From contig DATJOJ010000051.1 in assembly GCA_035507035.1 (NCBI GenBank), positions 1-64,000 of the forward strand: 64,000 nt of DNA. The letters are read 5' to 3'. Below the pieces are notes generated by a model. The model saw nothing but the letters and a program-made list of their open reading frames with translations, made no database searches and was not told where the DNA came from. Made by a program: the position numbers and the translations under genes. Positions 33,433-42,459 of this stretch are shown here, one piece after another (position 1 is the first letter of the stretch; the number at the start of each line of letters is the position of its first letter). This stretch comes from DATJOJ01 sp035507035. Lineage in GTDB: Bacteria; Acidobacteriota; Terriglobia; Terriglobales; Acidobacteriaceae.

Positions 33433-34974
33433 CTAGCGATCTGCGAGGTCGGCAGTTTTCAAGAAATCGTAGTTCCCCGCCGGATTTAGCGTGAGATTGT
33501 GAACTCGCTTGGTGTGCACCAGGACGTTGTCCTGATACCAGAGATCGATGTAAGGAAGATCCTCGGAGAGAATCTGCTGAAGTTCGGCGTAGAGCACTTT
33601 GCGCTTGGCCTGATCGAGTTCGCTACGGGCCTGATCGATGAGGGCATCGGCGCGCGGATTGGAGTAGTAGGTGCGGTTGGCGCCGTGGGGGGTAAATCTC
33701 GTCGAATGAAAAACGTATTCGAAGATGTCGGGATCTTCGTTGCCACCGACCCAGCGCAGAGAATGCAGTTGATACTCGCCGCGAGTCACGTCGGAGAAAA
33801 AGGTTGCGAATTCGAAGGTGCGGATGTCGAGCGCAATGCCGACTTCCCGCAATTGCTGCTGCAGGACAGCCGCCAGCAGACGCGTGCTCTCTTCGGTAGA
33901 AGTCTTCATGGTGAGGTGAAAGCGAACGCCGTTCACGGCCGCATAACCAGCCTGGTCGAGCAATTGGCGCGCTCGTTCCGGATCATGATCGTAACGCGGG
34001 ACGTCGCCGTTGTAAGCCCAGCTCTCGGGAGGCAGAATGCTGTAGGCGGGCCGGGCGAAATCGCGCTGCAAATAGTGAATGAACGGCTGGCGATCAATGG
34101 CGTAAGCGATGGCCTGCCGCACGCGGCGATCGCGAAGAATGGGATCACGCAAATTGCAGGCGAGATAAGAAAGCACGGTGCCGGGACCGTGTAGCACTTC
34201 GAGGTTCGGCTCACGTTCGAGGGCGATCACGAGATCGCCGGTTAAGGCGTTGATGGCGACATCGGCGCTGCCTTTGCGCAACTCGAGAGCGCGAGTGGTG
34301 GTGTCAGGGATGACGGCGAAGCGAACGCGAGCGATGCGAGGCTTGTCGGCCCAGTAATCATTGTTACGTTCGATGACAACCTCTTTGTCCAGTTCCGCGC
34401 TGACAAAGCGAAACGGACCGGAGCCGACGGGGTGAGTGGCGACTTCATCGCCACTACCGTAGGGCACGATGCCTATGGCGCCGTCGGAAAGATTCCATAA
34501 CAACGTGGCGAAGGGTTGTTTCAAATGGAAGACGACGGTGAAATCGTCGGGCGCGTCGATGTGATCGACAAAGCGATAGGCGGCGGATTTGGTGGTGCGA
34601 ATCTTGCCTTGAAGGAGAGAGTCGAATGTCCACTTGACGTCTCGGGATGTAAGGGAGCGGCCGTCATGAAATTTGACAGCATGGTGGAGATGAAAAACAT
34701 ACGTAAGGGGATCGGGAATGTCCCAACTGTCGGCCAGTTGCGGCTGAACGTTCAAATGCTCGTCGCGAGTGAGCAAATCATCGAAAAGCAGGCTGTCGAT
34801 GCGCTCGGATTGGGCGTCTAGACCGACCCGCGGATCGAGATTGACCGGACTACTCTCAATGATCATGACCAGCGTATGCGGTTGCGGCGGAGCGGAGCAG
34901 GAGAGCAGCGTGAAAAGCAAAAAGAACACCGCGAGAGGCAACAGTATCGCTGCATGGCGGGGCTTCTCACGCAT
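33433..34974 (-). CDS. Peptide-binding lipoprotein (ABC transporter solute-binding family 5)
   Basis: A 513-residue protein from the ATG at 34974 (MREKPRHAAILLPLAVFF). The lipobox LLSC gives an acylated N-terminal cysteine. The mature part is a family 5 (OppA/DppA-like) binding protein: DPRVGLDAQSERI, VKFHDGRSLTSRDVKWTFD, and the C-terminal DLPYIDLWYQDN. The start overlaps anmK by 8 bp, so it is translationally coupled to genes of cell-wall recycling; it may bind muropeptides or stem peptides. No permease or ATPase is nearby. The frame stays open upstream into anmK, but that part is not coding. Confidence 0.88.
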   Translation of the reverse strand: MREKPRHAAILLPLAVFFLLFTLLSCSAPPQPHTLVMIIESSPVNLDPRVGLDAQSERIDSLLFDDLLTRDEHLNVQPQLADSWDIPDPLTYVFHLHHAVKFHDGRSLTSRDVKWTFDSLLQGKIRTTKSAAYRFVDHIDAPDDFTVVFHLKQPFATLLWNLSDGAIGIVPYGSGDEVATHPVGSGPFRFVSAELDKEVVIERNNDYWADKPRIARVRFAVIPDTTTRALELRKGSADVAINALTGDLVIALEREPNLEVLHGPGTVLSYLACNLRDPILRDRRVRQAIAYAIDRQPFIHYLQRDFARPAYSILPPESWAYNGDVPRYDHDPERARQLLDQAGYAAVNGVRFHLTMKTSTEESTRLLAAVLQQQLREVGIALDIRTFEFATFFSDVTRGEYQLHSLRWVGGNEDPDIFEYVFHSTRFTPHGANRTYYSNPRADALIDQARSELDQAKRKVLYAELQQILSEDLPYIDLWYQDNVLVHTKRVHNLTLNPAGNYDFLKTADLADR

Positions 34975-36118
34975 AGGAGATTTTTCCGAGGATGGCAGGC
35001 TTCCTGGCGCCGGTAGCGGCGGGGACATTGGAAGGACGATGATTCCAGGTTTCGTAAGCGAGTAGGGCGAAGGCGACCGCTTCTTTGGCTTGCGAGGGCA
35101 GGCCGAATTCGTCAGAGGAACGGATCTGGAGACCGAGCAGGCGAAGTTCGTTGGCCAACCTAGCAAGCAATGTGGAATTGTGAGCGCCTCCACCGGAAAC
35201 GATAAAGTCACGGTAGTTACCGCGACGGCGGAGAACGAAGCGATCAATGGCGATCGCAATCGAAGAAGCGGTGAGCGCGGTTGCAGTGGCGACGATGTCG
35301 CGGCGATCGGAACGCCCGCAGCGACGAATGAATTGGCGGGCGAATTCGCGACCAAATTCTTCTCGGCCGGCGGTTTTGGGCGGCTTGCGACGGAAGAATG
35401 GATGCCGCAGGAATTCGGCAAGCACCGGAGAAAGAACGGATCCTGAGGCTGCAATGTGGCCGTCGCGGTCGTAAGGGCGATGGAACAGGCGCTCGGTGAC
35501 AGCGTCAATCAGCATGTTGCCGGGGCCGGTGTCAAAAGCGGTGACATCCTTCGCTGATGCCTTGGCTGGGATTGCTGTGAGATTCGCGATGCCACCAATG
35601 TTCTGCACGATACGGCCCACACGCACGTCGCGATACAAGAGGGAATCTAGAAACGGGACCAGCGGCGCGCCTTTGCCACCGGCGGCCATATCGGCTGGGC
35701 GGAAGTCAGAAATGACCGGCACGCCCAAGCGTGCCGCGATTATGGCGCCTTCGCCGGTTTGCCAGGTCACGGCAAGTTTACGGCCGAGAAATGGAGCCGG
35801 TTCGCCCTGATGATAGATCGTTTGACCATGGCAGCCGACGAGATCGACTTTTACGCGAAAGCGTTTTTGCGCTGCCAGAACGGCATCGCCGTAAAGTTCT
35901 CCGAGAAGAAAATTCAGTCTGGCAAGCTCAGCCACACTGGCGCGGGCTGAGTTCATAGTTGCAAGGATGAAGTTTCGGACATTGCGTGGGTAAGGAAATT
36001 CTGCATGGCCGAGGAGCTTAAAAGGCGGACGGGGTTGACGAGCGCGATCCGCGAATTTGACCAGCGCAACGTTGATGCCGTCGGCGGAAGTCCCACTCAT
36101 TACGCCGGCGACGATCAC
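34967..36118 (-). CDS. anmK: Anhydro-N-acetylmuramic acid kinase
   Basis: A 383-residue kinase, started here at a GTG at 36118, which overlaps the nagZ stop as GTGA; an upstream ATG would overlap nagZ by over 130 bp. The ATP/substrate motifs are VMSGTSADGINVALV at the start, CHGQTIYHQG, FDTGPGNMLID and SGGGAHN. It phosphorylates and opens 1,6-anhydroMurNAc to MurNAc-6-phosphate during peptidoglycan recycling, immediately after the step made possible by NagZ. Coupled on both sides (nagZ upstream, peptide-binding lipoprotein downstream). Confidence 0.94.
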   Translation of the reverse strand: MIVAGVMSGTSADGINVALVKFADRARQPRPPFKLLGHAEFPYPRNVRNFILATMNSARASVAELARLNFLLGELYGDAVLAAQKRFRVKVDLVGCHGQTIYHQGEPAPFLGRKLAVTWQTGEGAIIAARLGVPVISDFRPADMAAGGKGAPLVPFLDSLLYRDVRVGRIVQNIGGIANLTAIPAKASAKDVTAFDTGPGNMLIDAVTERLFHRPYDRDGHIAASGSVLSPVLAEFLRHPFFRRKPPKTAGREEFGREFARQFIRRCGRSDRRDIVATATALTASSIAIAIDRFVLRRRGNYRDFIVSGGGAHNSTLLARLANELRLLGLQIRSSDEFGLPSQAKEAVAFALLAYETWNHRPSNVPAATGARKPAILGKISYA

Positions 36119-37236
36119 GCGGATTCCTCGCTGAAAATCTGGTGATCGACACTTGCCATGCGCACCTGCTCGCCGAATTCCCATATTTCGCGCGAGAGTT
36201 TTCGCACGATGAGCGTAGTCGGAGTGGGAACGCGGTTTGGCAATTTCCACTTTTTCTTGAAAGTTAGAACACGCACGATGGAGTCATGGCAACGACGGGC
36301 GAATCGCGGATCAGCTTCCACTTGGTGGATGAGAGCTTCGTAGGAAAGCGCGATTTTTTCTTCGAGATGGCAGACCAGCCCGACATCGCCGCCGGCACGT
36401 ATGAATCCGACAGCGGCTTCGTCGACGGTCGCGGCCTTCAACACACCGCCCATTTCGAGATCATCGGAAATTACCAGACCTCGATATCCGATTTTCTTGC
36501 GAAGGATTTTCGTAATCCACTTGTGCGAAAGAGACGCCGGCGTTCGATCGCGAGTTACCAGCGGGTAAGCGGCATGACTCACTAGAACCATTGGAGCCTG
36601 GCGGCGCAATAAACAATAAGGGGCGATGTCCTGTTTCCACAGCTGGTGGAAACTTTTCTTTACCGCCGGGAGTTCTTTGTGGGTGTCGAGCGCGGCGGCG
36701 CCGAGACCGGGAAAATGCTTTAGGGCGCCGAGCACATGCTGTAAGCGCAATCCCGCGAGGAATTCGCGGGCATAGACCGCGGCATGCTTGGGATCGGCTG
36801 CGACCACTCGCGACGCCATGACGGAGCGAGATTGTTCAAAGGGCAGATCCACGACGGGCGCTAAGTCGGTATTAAATCCGAATGCGCGGCAAGCTTTGCC
36901 GATCGTCGCGCCGTGTTTACGAAAAAGCTTGCGGTTGCCCGTAGAGTAAACATCGGCGGCCGATGGGGATGGACCGATCACATCGCGCAGCCGATCGACT
37001 GTGCCTCCCTCCATGTCGACACAACTAAATAGTGGTGTCGAGACACAAGATTGGCAATCCTTCAGCAGCTTGTGGGTTTGCTGAGCGGAGACGATGTTGC
37101 GGGCGAAGAGGATCACTCCAGCGGGCTGAATGCGAGTCAGCAGCGAACGGAGGCGAGATGATATTGCTGTGTCGTCGAAGCCGACGATCAGAAGTTGACC
37201 TATTTTCTGCCGGAAATCGAATTGCGACTTAGACAT
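36115..37236 (-). CDS. nagZ: Beta-N-acetylhexosaminidase (GH3)
   Basis: A 373-residue glycoside hydrolase family 3 enzyme of the NagZ type. Active-site parts are KHFPGLGAAALDTHKELP (the common motif is KHFPGHG; here a Leu replaces the second His, while the DTH pair is kept) and the nucleophile Asp in VISDDLEMGGV. No signal peptide is evident, in keeping with a cytoplasmic enzyme that removes GlcNAc from anhydromuropeptides. It overlaps anmK by 4 bp and follows mutS by 29 bp. Confidence 0.92.
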   Translation of the reverse strand: MSKSQFDFRQKIGQLLIVGFDDTAISSRLRSLLTRIQPAGVILFARNIVSAQQTHKLLKDCQSCVSTPLFSCVDMEGGTVDRLRDVIGPSPSAADVYSTGNRKLFRKHGATIGKACRAFGFNTDLAPVVDLPFEQSRSVMASRVVAADPKHAAVYAREFLAGLRLQHVLGALKHFPGLGAAALDTHKELPAVKKSFHQLWKQDIAPYCLLRRQAPMVLVSHAAYPLVTRDRTPASLSHKWITKILRKKIGYRGLVISDDLEMGGVLKAATVDEAAVGFIRAGGDVGLVCHLEEKIALSYEALIHQVEADPRFARRCHDSIVRVLTFKKKWKLPNRVPTPTTLIVRKLSREIWEFGEQVRMASVDHQIFSEESA

Positions 37237-37265
37237 GAATGAGAAGTCGAGACCAGTTTAGCTTG

Positions 37266-39893
37266 TTACTCAACTTGCTTCTTCAATTCTGCCAGCAGAT
37301 TCAACGCTTCGAGCGGCGTCAAGCGATTCAAATCCAGTTCTCGCAGTTTCTCGAGCACAGGTTGCGATAACGGCGTAAAGATAGTGAGTTGTGCGGCGGG
37401 ACGCGGTTTTAGGTCGTCGCTGGCAAGTTGGTCGGTCAAGCGTTGTTCCGCACTCTCATGCTCCTGCAGCACTTCACGCGCACGCTCGATGACTTCATTG
37501 GGTAGGCCCGCCAGCTTTGCGACCTCGATGCCATAGCTGCGATCTGCCGCGCCCGGCTCGACTTTCCGGAGAAACACAATTCCGCTGCCAGTCTCCTTCA
37601 CCGAGACGTGATAATTCTTTACACCGGAAAGACGGTCGGCAAGCTCGGTGAGTTCGAAGTAGTGGGTTGCGAAAAGAGTTTTGGCACGCGTGCGGGCGTG
37701 CAGGTACTCAACCGCCGCCCAGGCAATGGCCAAGCCGTCGTAGGTTGCCGTACCGCGACCGACCTCATCGAGCAGGATGAGTGAACGCGGCGTGGCAGTA
37801 TGAAGAATGGCTGCAGTCTCAGTCATCTCGACCATGAAAGTGGAGCGGCCGCGGGCCAGATTGTCGCTTGCGCCAATTCGAGTGAAGACACGATCGATGA
37901 TGCCAAGGCGAGCGGAAGCGGCGGGGACGAAAGATCCCATCTGCGCGAGAATGACGATCAGAGCGGTCTGGCGCAGGTAGGTGGACTTTCCACCCATATT
38001 TGGGCCAGTAAGAATAAGGACGGTGTGCGTGGTCGAGTTGAGATAGAGATCGTTGGGAACGAAGCGGTCGCCGGCGATATCGAGTTGCTCGACGACGGCA
38101 TGACGTCCGCCGACGATTTCGAGATCGCCGGATTCATCGAACTTGGGACGGCAGTACTCGCGTAAGGCAGCGATGTGGGCCAGCGATGCGAGAACGTCGA
38201 CTTCGGCGACGGCCAATGCGGTTTGGCGGATGCGGCGCGCCTCGGCTGCGATGGCGGAGCGCAATTCGGCGAATAAACGGCGCTCGATGTCAACAATCTT
38301 TTCTTGCGCGTCGAGAATTTTCGATTCGTACTCTTTAAGCTCGGGGGTGGTGAAACGTTCGGCGTTGACTAGAGTTTGCTTACGCTGATAATCCTGCGGG
38401 ACAAGGTGCAGGTTGGGATTCGAGACTTCCAAGTAGTAGCCAAAGATGGAATTGAACTTGATTTTGAGCGAGGCGATGCCGGTGCGCTGGCGTTCGCGTT
38501 GCTCGATCTGAGCGAGATATTGTTTGCTGTTGCGGCTAAGATCGCGCAGGTCGTCGAGTTCCTTGTCGACTCCGGCGCGGATGACCCCGCCATCGCTGAG
38601 GGACAACGGTGGTTCAGGGACTAAAGTGGTGTCGATGCGCGAACGCAGATCGGTCAACTCGTCAACGGCGCCGTAAAGGGTTTGAAGACGTTCGGCTGAA
38701 AATTCGTGCAGGGCTTGGCGCAGCGCCGGAATTTTCGCCAGCGATACGGCGAGGGCCAAAACATCTCGCGGGTTGGCGGTTTCCAGCGTGACGCGGCTCA
38801 GCAGGCGCTCCAGATCGAGAATTCCATCGAGGGCTTTGCGGATTTCCTCGCGGCGGACAAGTTCTTTGACCTGCACTTCGACGGCGTCGAGACGGGCTTG
38901 GATGACTGGGAGTTCGATAGACGGGCGGAGCATCCAGGAACGAAGAAGGCGCTTGCCCATGGGCGTGACGGTAGCATCGATGGAGCGGAAGAGAGTTGTG
39001 CCTTCGTCGGCGCCAGCAAACAGGGGTTCGATCAACTCCAAGTTACGAACTGTGACAGCGTCGAGGACGAGACAGTTCTGGCGCTCGTAAAAGCCGATGC
39101 GGTCGACGTGATCGAGGGTGCCACGCTGGGTGGAACTGACATAGTGGAGAATCGCGCCAGCGGCAGAAGCAGCGGCAGTCTTTCCGGCCAAGCCGAAACC
39201 TTCGAGCGAGAGGACGCCGAAATGATTCTCCAGCAGAGGGATGGCATGATCGGGAGCGAAGATCCAATCGTCGAGAGGTGTTTCGGCGTATCCCGCGCTG
39301 TTTTTCGCGGCAACCGGCTGTGGCGGCGAAGCGCTGCCTTCAAATAGCGGCGCGGAAGAACCGTATAAAACTTCCTTTGGCCGCAATTGCTGCAGTTCTT
39401 CCTGAATGCGGCGAGCGCCATCTTCGCCGCGAAATTCGGTGGCGCGAAACTCGCCGGTGGAAAGATCGAGAGCAGCGAAACCAGCACGATCACCGATCTC
39501 AGCAATCGCCGCGAGAAAGTTGTTTTCTTCGGAACTGAGAGATGAATCCGCGGACGTGCCCGGCGTAACTACGCGCGTGACTTCACGACGGACAAGTTTT
39601 TTCGCAAGGCGCGGATCTTCGACCTGATCGCAAATGGCGACTTTGAATCCCTTGCGGATGAGCCTGGCGATGTAGCCTTCGGCGGCGTGGTAAGGGACAC
39701 CGCACATGGGGACGGCGATTCCCTTTTCTTTGTTGCGGGAGGTGAGAGTGATCTGCAGTTCGCGCGAGGCCAGCACGGCGTCTTCAAAAAAAAGCTCGTA
39801 GAAATCGCCGAGCCGAAAGAAAAGCAGCGCGGCGGGATGTTCCTTTTTGATGGCGGCATATTGCCGCATCAGCGGAGTGGACGGCTCAGTCAT
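37266..39893 (-). CDS. mutS: DNA mismatch repair protein MutS
   Basis: An 875-residue protein of full length. N-terminal mismatch-binding domain with the Phe-x-Glu motif in FRLGDFYELFFED; then connector, core and clamp; C-terminal ATPase with Walker A TGPNMGGKSTYLRQ and Walker B LILLDEVGRGTATYDGLAIA. It recognises mismatches and recruits MutL. The start is the ATG at 39893. mutS opens the minus-strand run mutS-nagZ-anmK-lipoprotein-ymdB-HAD, and divergently faces the GalT-like gene. Confidence 0.98.
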   Translation of the reverse strand: MTEPSTPLMRQYAAIKKEHPAALLFFRLGDFYELFFEDAVLASRELQITLTSRNKEKGIAVPMCGVPYHAAEGYIARLIRKGFKVAICDQVEDPRLAKKLVRREVTRVVTPGTSADSSLSSEENNFLAAIAEIGDRAGFAALDLSTGEFRATEFRGEDGARRIQEELQQLRPKEVLYGSSAPLFEGSASPPQPVAAKNSAGYAETPLDDWIFAPDHAIPLLENHFGVLSLEGFGLAGKTAAASAAGAILHYVSSTQRGTLDHVDRIGFYERQNCLVLDAVTVRNLELIEPLFAGADEGTTLFRSIDATVTPMGKRLLRSWMLRPSIELPVIQARLDAVEVQVKELVRREEIRKALDGILDLERLLSRVTLETANPRDVLALAVSLAKIPALRQALHEFSAERLQTLYGAVDELTDLRSRIDTTLVPEPPLSLSDGGVIRAGVDKELDDLRDLSRNSKQYLAQIEQRERQRTGIASLKIKFNSIFGYYLEVSNPNLHLVPQDYQRKQTLVNAERFTTPELKEYESKILDAQEKIVDIERRLFAELRSAIAAEARRIRQTALAVAEVDVLASLAHIAALREYCRPKFDESGDLEIVGGRHAVVEQLDIAGDRFVPNDLYLNSTTHTVLILTGPNMGGKSTYLRQTALIVILAQMGSFVPAASARLGIIDRVFTRIGASDNLARGRSTFMVEMTETAAILHTATPRSLILLDEVGRGTATYDGLAIAWAAVEYLHARTRAKTLFATHYFELTELADRLSGVKNYHVSVKETGSGIVFLRKVEPGAADRSYGIEVAKLAGLPNEVIERAREVLQEHESAEQRLTDQLASDDLKPRPAAQLTIFTPLSQPVLEKLRELDLNRLTPLEALNLLAELKKQVE

Positions 39894-39910
39894 TGCGCGG
39901 CTTTGCGCGG

Positions 39911-39918
39911 ATTATAGC
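39911..39918 (-). promoter_or_regulatory. Extended -10 promoter of mutS
   Basis: On the minus strand TGCTATAAT contains a perfect TATAAT (39916-39911) with an upstream TG; no good -35 is seen at the expected distance. Transcription would start about 11 nt before the ATG, leaving no room for a Shine-Dalgarno sequence, and none is present. Confidence 0.55.
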
Positions 39919-40036
39919 AAACCGCGAAGGGCCTACTGGCGGTGGAAATCACGGCTTGCTGCGAATCCCAATTCATGCCTGGACCAATCCCCAAATCAGA
40001 GTTGACGCGGTTCCCGTGCTGGTGGTCTCCTTAGGC

Positions 40037-41029
40037 ATGGAACTTCGCAAAGATCCAATCACTCGATCATGGGTGATCACAGGGGACGACGTGCCGGACG
40101 GCTCGCCTCGGTCGGAAGTGTGCCGCTTCTGCCAGGATTCGCCGCAGCCGGCGCAGCTTGTGGCCAGCATGCCCGGAGTGCAAGGGACAGCGTGGTCGGC
40201 GCGGGCCATGGTGCATCCCACAGCGCTTTATCACATTGAGGGCGAGGCCTGGCGGCGCGGCGATGGCATTTACGATCGCATGCGGCCGGTGGGAGCGCAC
40301 GAAGTGCTGGTGGAAAGTTTTCGCCACGACGGTCATTTGTGGAATGCCAGCGATGCTGAGATTGCGCAATTTCTGGCGCTAGCTGCGCAACGCATTCAAG
40401 ACCTCAAGCGGGATGGGCGTTTCAAGTACATCTGCATTTCGAAAGATCACGGGGCGGGCGCTGGACAGGAATTCGAGCATCCGACTTCGCAGCTCACTGC
40501 GACCACGTTCGTGCCGCGACGCGTGCTTTACGAGTTGCGGGCGAGCCGGGAGTACTTTGCCTCGAAGGAGCGCTGCGTGTTCTGCGACATTCTGATGCAA
40601 GAGGCGAAGCAGGAGGTGCGGGTGCTGGAGAATCGCGGGGATTTCATTGCCTTGGGGCCTTACGCGCCGCGGGTTCCTTATGAGACGTGGATTCTGCCGC
40701 GAAATCATGAAGCTTCGTTCGAGCGGCACGGTTTGAATCGGCCTGCGATGATGCAGGATCTAGGAGCGCTGCTGCGCCGAACGTTGCAACGGATACGAAC
40801 GTTGACGGAAGACTTTCATCTGGTGCTGCATACGGCGCCGAACAGTTTGCGTGGATCGGAAAGCCTGGGCTACTGGAAGACGCTGGACGATGATTATCAC
40901 TGGCATATTGAGATCATGCCGGTGCTGCCGGGAAAATCGAAATCATACACATTCAAAGAGGTCTATTATTCGCCGCTGAGCTCCGAGACCGCGATGCGGC
41001 GGCTAAGAGAAGCGAAGGTGGCGGGATAG
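40037..41029 (+). CDS. Galactose-1-phosphate uridylyltransferase-like protein
   Basis: A 330-residue HIT-superfamily protein, started at the ATG at 40037 (MELRKDPITRSWVITG). Zinc-type cysteine pairs are visible in CRFC (residues 29-32) and CVFC. The C-terminal motif YHWHIEIMPV aligns with the second HIT-type site. In the first site, where GalT enzymes carry the nucleophile in H-P-H-x-Q, this protein reads HPTSQ (His148-Gln152), so the nucleophilic His is Thr150. It may therefore have a different transferase or phosphorylase activity. The neighbours are not Leloir-pathway genes. Confidence 0.82.
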   Translation: MELRKDPITRSWVITGDDVPDGSPRSEVCRFCQDSPQPAQLVASMPGVQGTAWSARAMVHPTALYHIEGEAWRRGDGIYDRMRPVGAHEVLVESFRHDGHLWNASDAEIAQFLALAAQRIQDLKRDGRFKYICISKDHGAGAGQEFEHPTSQLTATTFVPRRVLYELRASREYFASKERCVFCDILMQEAKQEVRVLENRGDFIALGPYAPRVPYETWILPRNHEASFERHGLNRPAMMQDLGALLRRTLQRIRTLTEDFHLVLHTAPNSLRGSESLGYWKTLDDDYHWHIEIMPVLPGKSKSYTFKEVYYSPLSSETAMRRLREAKVAG

Positions 41030-41122
41030 GGCGTCCTTCGCCTCTGCGTCGCACTTCCTTCGTCGGTCCTTGGCCGCTGTCGTCGGCTAGGCCGGTGTCG
41101 AAGAAGTTAGGTGAAGACATTC

Positions 41123-41467
41123 ATGACGATCCGGCGGATGAAAACCTACACTGGAGGCCAGGGATACGTTTACCAATATTATTTTGTTGGCAAGCGAGAG
41201 GCAGAGGGTGCGACGGAATTTATTTTCGATGTCACGTCTGACCGGAAAACGATGTACGCAGTGAGCGTCTTTTTGCCGGGCGCAGCGCTAGGGCAATGGG
41301 CAGCGAGTCACGGACGCGCGCTAACCGATGCCGAGCAATATGGCGCGGTGAAGATGCGGCTGTTTCAGGCGTTCGATGAGATTGAAAATATGATGGCGGA
41401 AGGGCGGCGGCTTGTGGTCGGGGGCGGTGATTTGGAACGGTTGCTGGGGGCGCTGGGAGTGGCGTAG
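41123..41467 (+). CDS. Conserved hypothetical protein
   Basis: A 114-residue protein started at the ATG at 41123, with AGGTGA eight bases upstream; a GTG at 41111 would add four residues. It has alternating beta strands (GYVYQYYFVGKR, TEFIFDVTSDR, YAVSVFLPGAAL) followed by helices. I do not recognise a domain. It follows the GalT-like gene by 93 bp and is convergent with the DUF4239 gene 15 bp further on. Confidence 0.65.
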   Translation: MTIRRMKTYTGGQGYVYQYYFVGKREAEGATEFIFDVTSDRKTMYAVSVFLPGAALGQWAASHGRALTDAEQYGAVKMRLFQAFDEIENMMAEGRRLVVGGGDLERLLGALGVA

Positions 41468-41482
41468 CGGACCGGTTGAGGT

Positions 41483-42238
41483 CTATTGCTTCGGCAGGGA
41501 TTGCGAAAGACTGAGCAGGTTCTTCGGGGTTACGCGAATGGCGCCTCCGCGCGGGCTGTCGATATCGGCGATGAGAAAGAACGCGATCGAGACGGCAATC
41601 GGAACGATCAGGAGGATGAGCCAGTTGGATCGTCGCGCGCCATAGCCGATCAACAGGTTGCAGCAAACCCCGATTGTCACCATTAGTATCCAGGCGGCAA
41701 GCGGGATGCGGTTCCACCATGCGGACTGTGTGTATCCCTGCGAGTTCAAGACATCATTCATCCCGGAAACGGCGAGAGCGTTCACCGGCGAGGGCTGCGA
41801 AGAGGCTGGGAGAACTGCGGCCCACAGCTGATTTTGCAGTTCTAGATTAGCCGCATCGATCCTGGTGATTTCATTGGGATCGCGAGCGGTGTAAAAAGAA
41901 ACTCGCTGATCGAGATACTTTCTCAGCAGGTCTCGTACGCGTCCACCGTCTGCCGGCGGCAAAAGGTCGGCACGAAGAAATTCGGTTCCGATGGCGTTGG
42001 CTTCCGCTTCCTCGTAAGTTTTGCGCTGATCGTAGCGGCTGATGGCCATGGAAAATGTGAAGCCGATGAGCAGTCCCAATAAGGTCAGAGTGGCGCTCAG
42101 AACGATCCCGAAATTCTCTCTTTGATCGTCGGCCAAGGGGCCGGTGCGTTTGCGAAGAAGGTCCCCAGCTTCCGCCGCCAGCCATAAGACGACGAAGGAA
42201 AAAGTAAACACCAGAGTTGGGGAATCCACTAGGGCCAT
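41483..42238 (-). CDS. DUF4239 (bestrophin-like) membrane protein
   Basis: A 251-residue membrane protein with two helices near the N-terminus (about 8-25 and 45-65), a soluble middle part (about 70-175) and two helices at the C-terminus (about 182-200 and 207-225). The pattern and the segment FSMAISRYDQRKTYEEAEANAIGTE are typical of DUF4239 proteins. Function is unknown. A TATAAA box lies about 15-20 bp upstream of its ATG. It is divergent from the haem operon. Confidence 0.78.
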   Translation of the reverse strand: MALVDSPTLVFTFSFVVLWLAAEAGDLLRKRTGPLADDQRENFGIVLSATLTLLGLLIGFTFSMAISRYDQRKTYEEAEANAIGTEFLRADLLPPADGGRVRDLLRKYLDQRVSFYTARDPNEITRIDAANLELQNQLWAAVLPASSQPSPVNALAVSGMNDVLNSQGYTQSAWWNRIPLAAWILMVTIGVCCNLLIGYGARRSNWLILLIVPIAVSIAFFLIADIDSPRGGAIRVTPKNLLSLSQSLPKQ

Positions 42239-42347
42239 TCGGTCTCTAATTCTTTATACCTTCAGCAGGTTCGCTATGCGAACGATGATCGGTGAGTCTA
42301 TGACTGGGCCGGCATGAATGCAACCCGAGAGAGTGATGCCGAGACCC

Positions 42348-42363
42348 TGTGACCTGCGTCACA
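42348..42363. promoter_or_regulatory. CRP/FNR-type palindrome TGTGA-N6-TCACA
   Basis: TGTGACCTGCGTCACA is a perfect match to the consensus of CRP-family binding sites. Its centre (42355/42356) is about 70 bp upstream of the predicted transcription start of the haem operon, a spacing used by class I activators. It could also act on the divergent DUF4239 gene. Confidence 0.65.
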
Positions 42364-42412
42364 TCGTCTTGTGACGCCCTATCCAGCCGTGGGTGGGCTG
42401 CCGCTGGCAGAC

Positions 42413-42418
42413 TATAAT
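42413..42418 (+). promoter_or_regulatory. -10 box of the haem operon
   Basis: A perfect TATAAT, 42 bp before the hemX start codon. The sequence 17 bp upstream (TGGGTG) is a poor -35, which fits dependence on the activator site at 42348-42363. Confidence 0.55.
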
Positions 42419-42459
42419 CGCGTGGGTGAGGATCCCGGTCCTCGGAAACCCTAGTCAAT

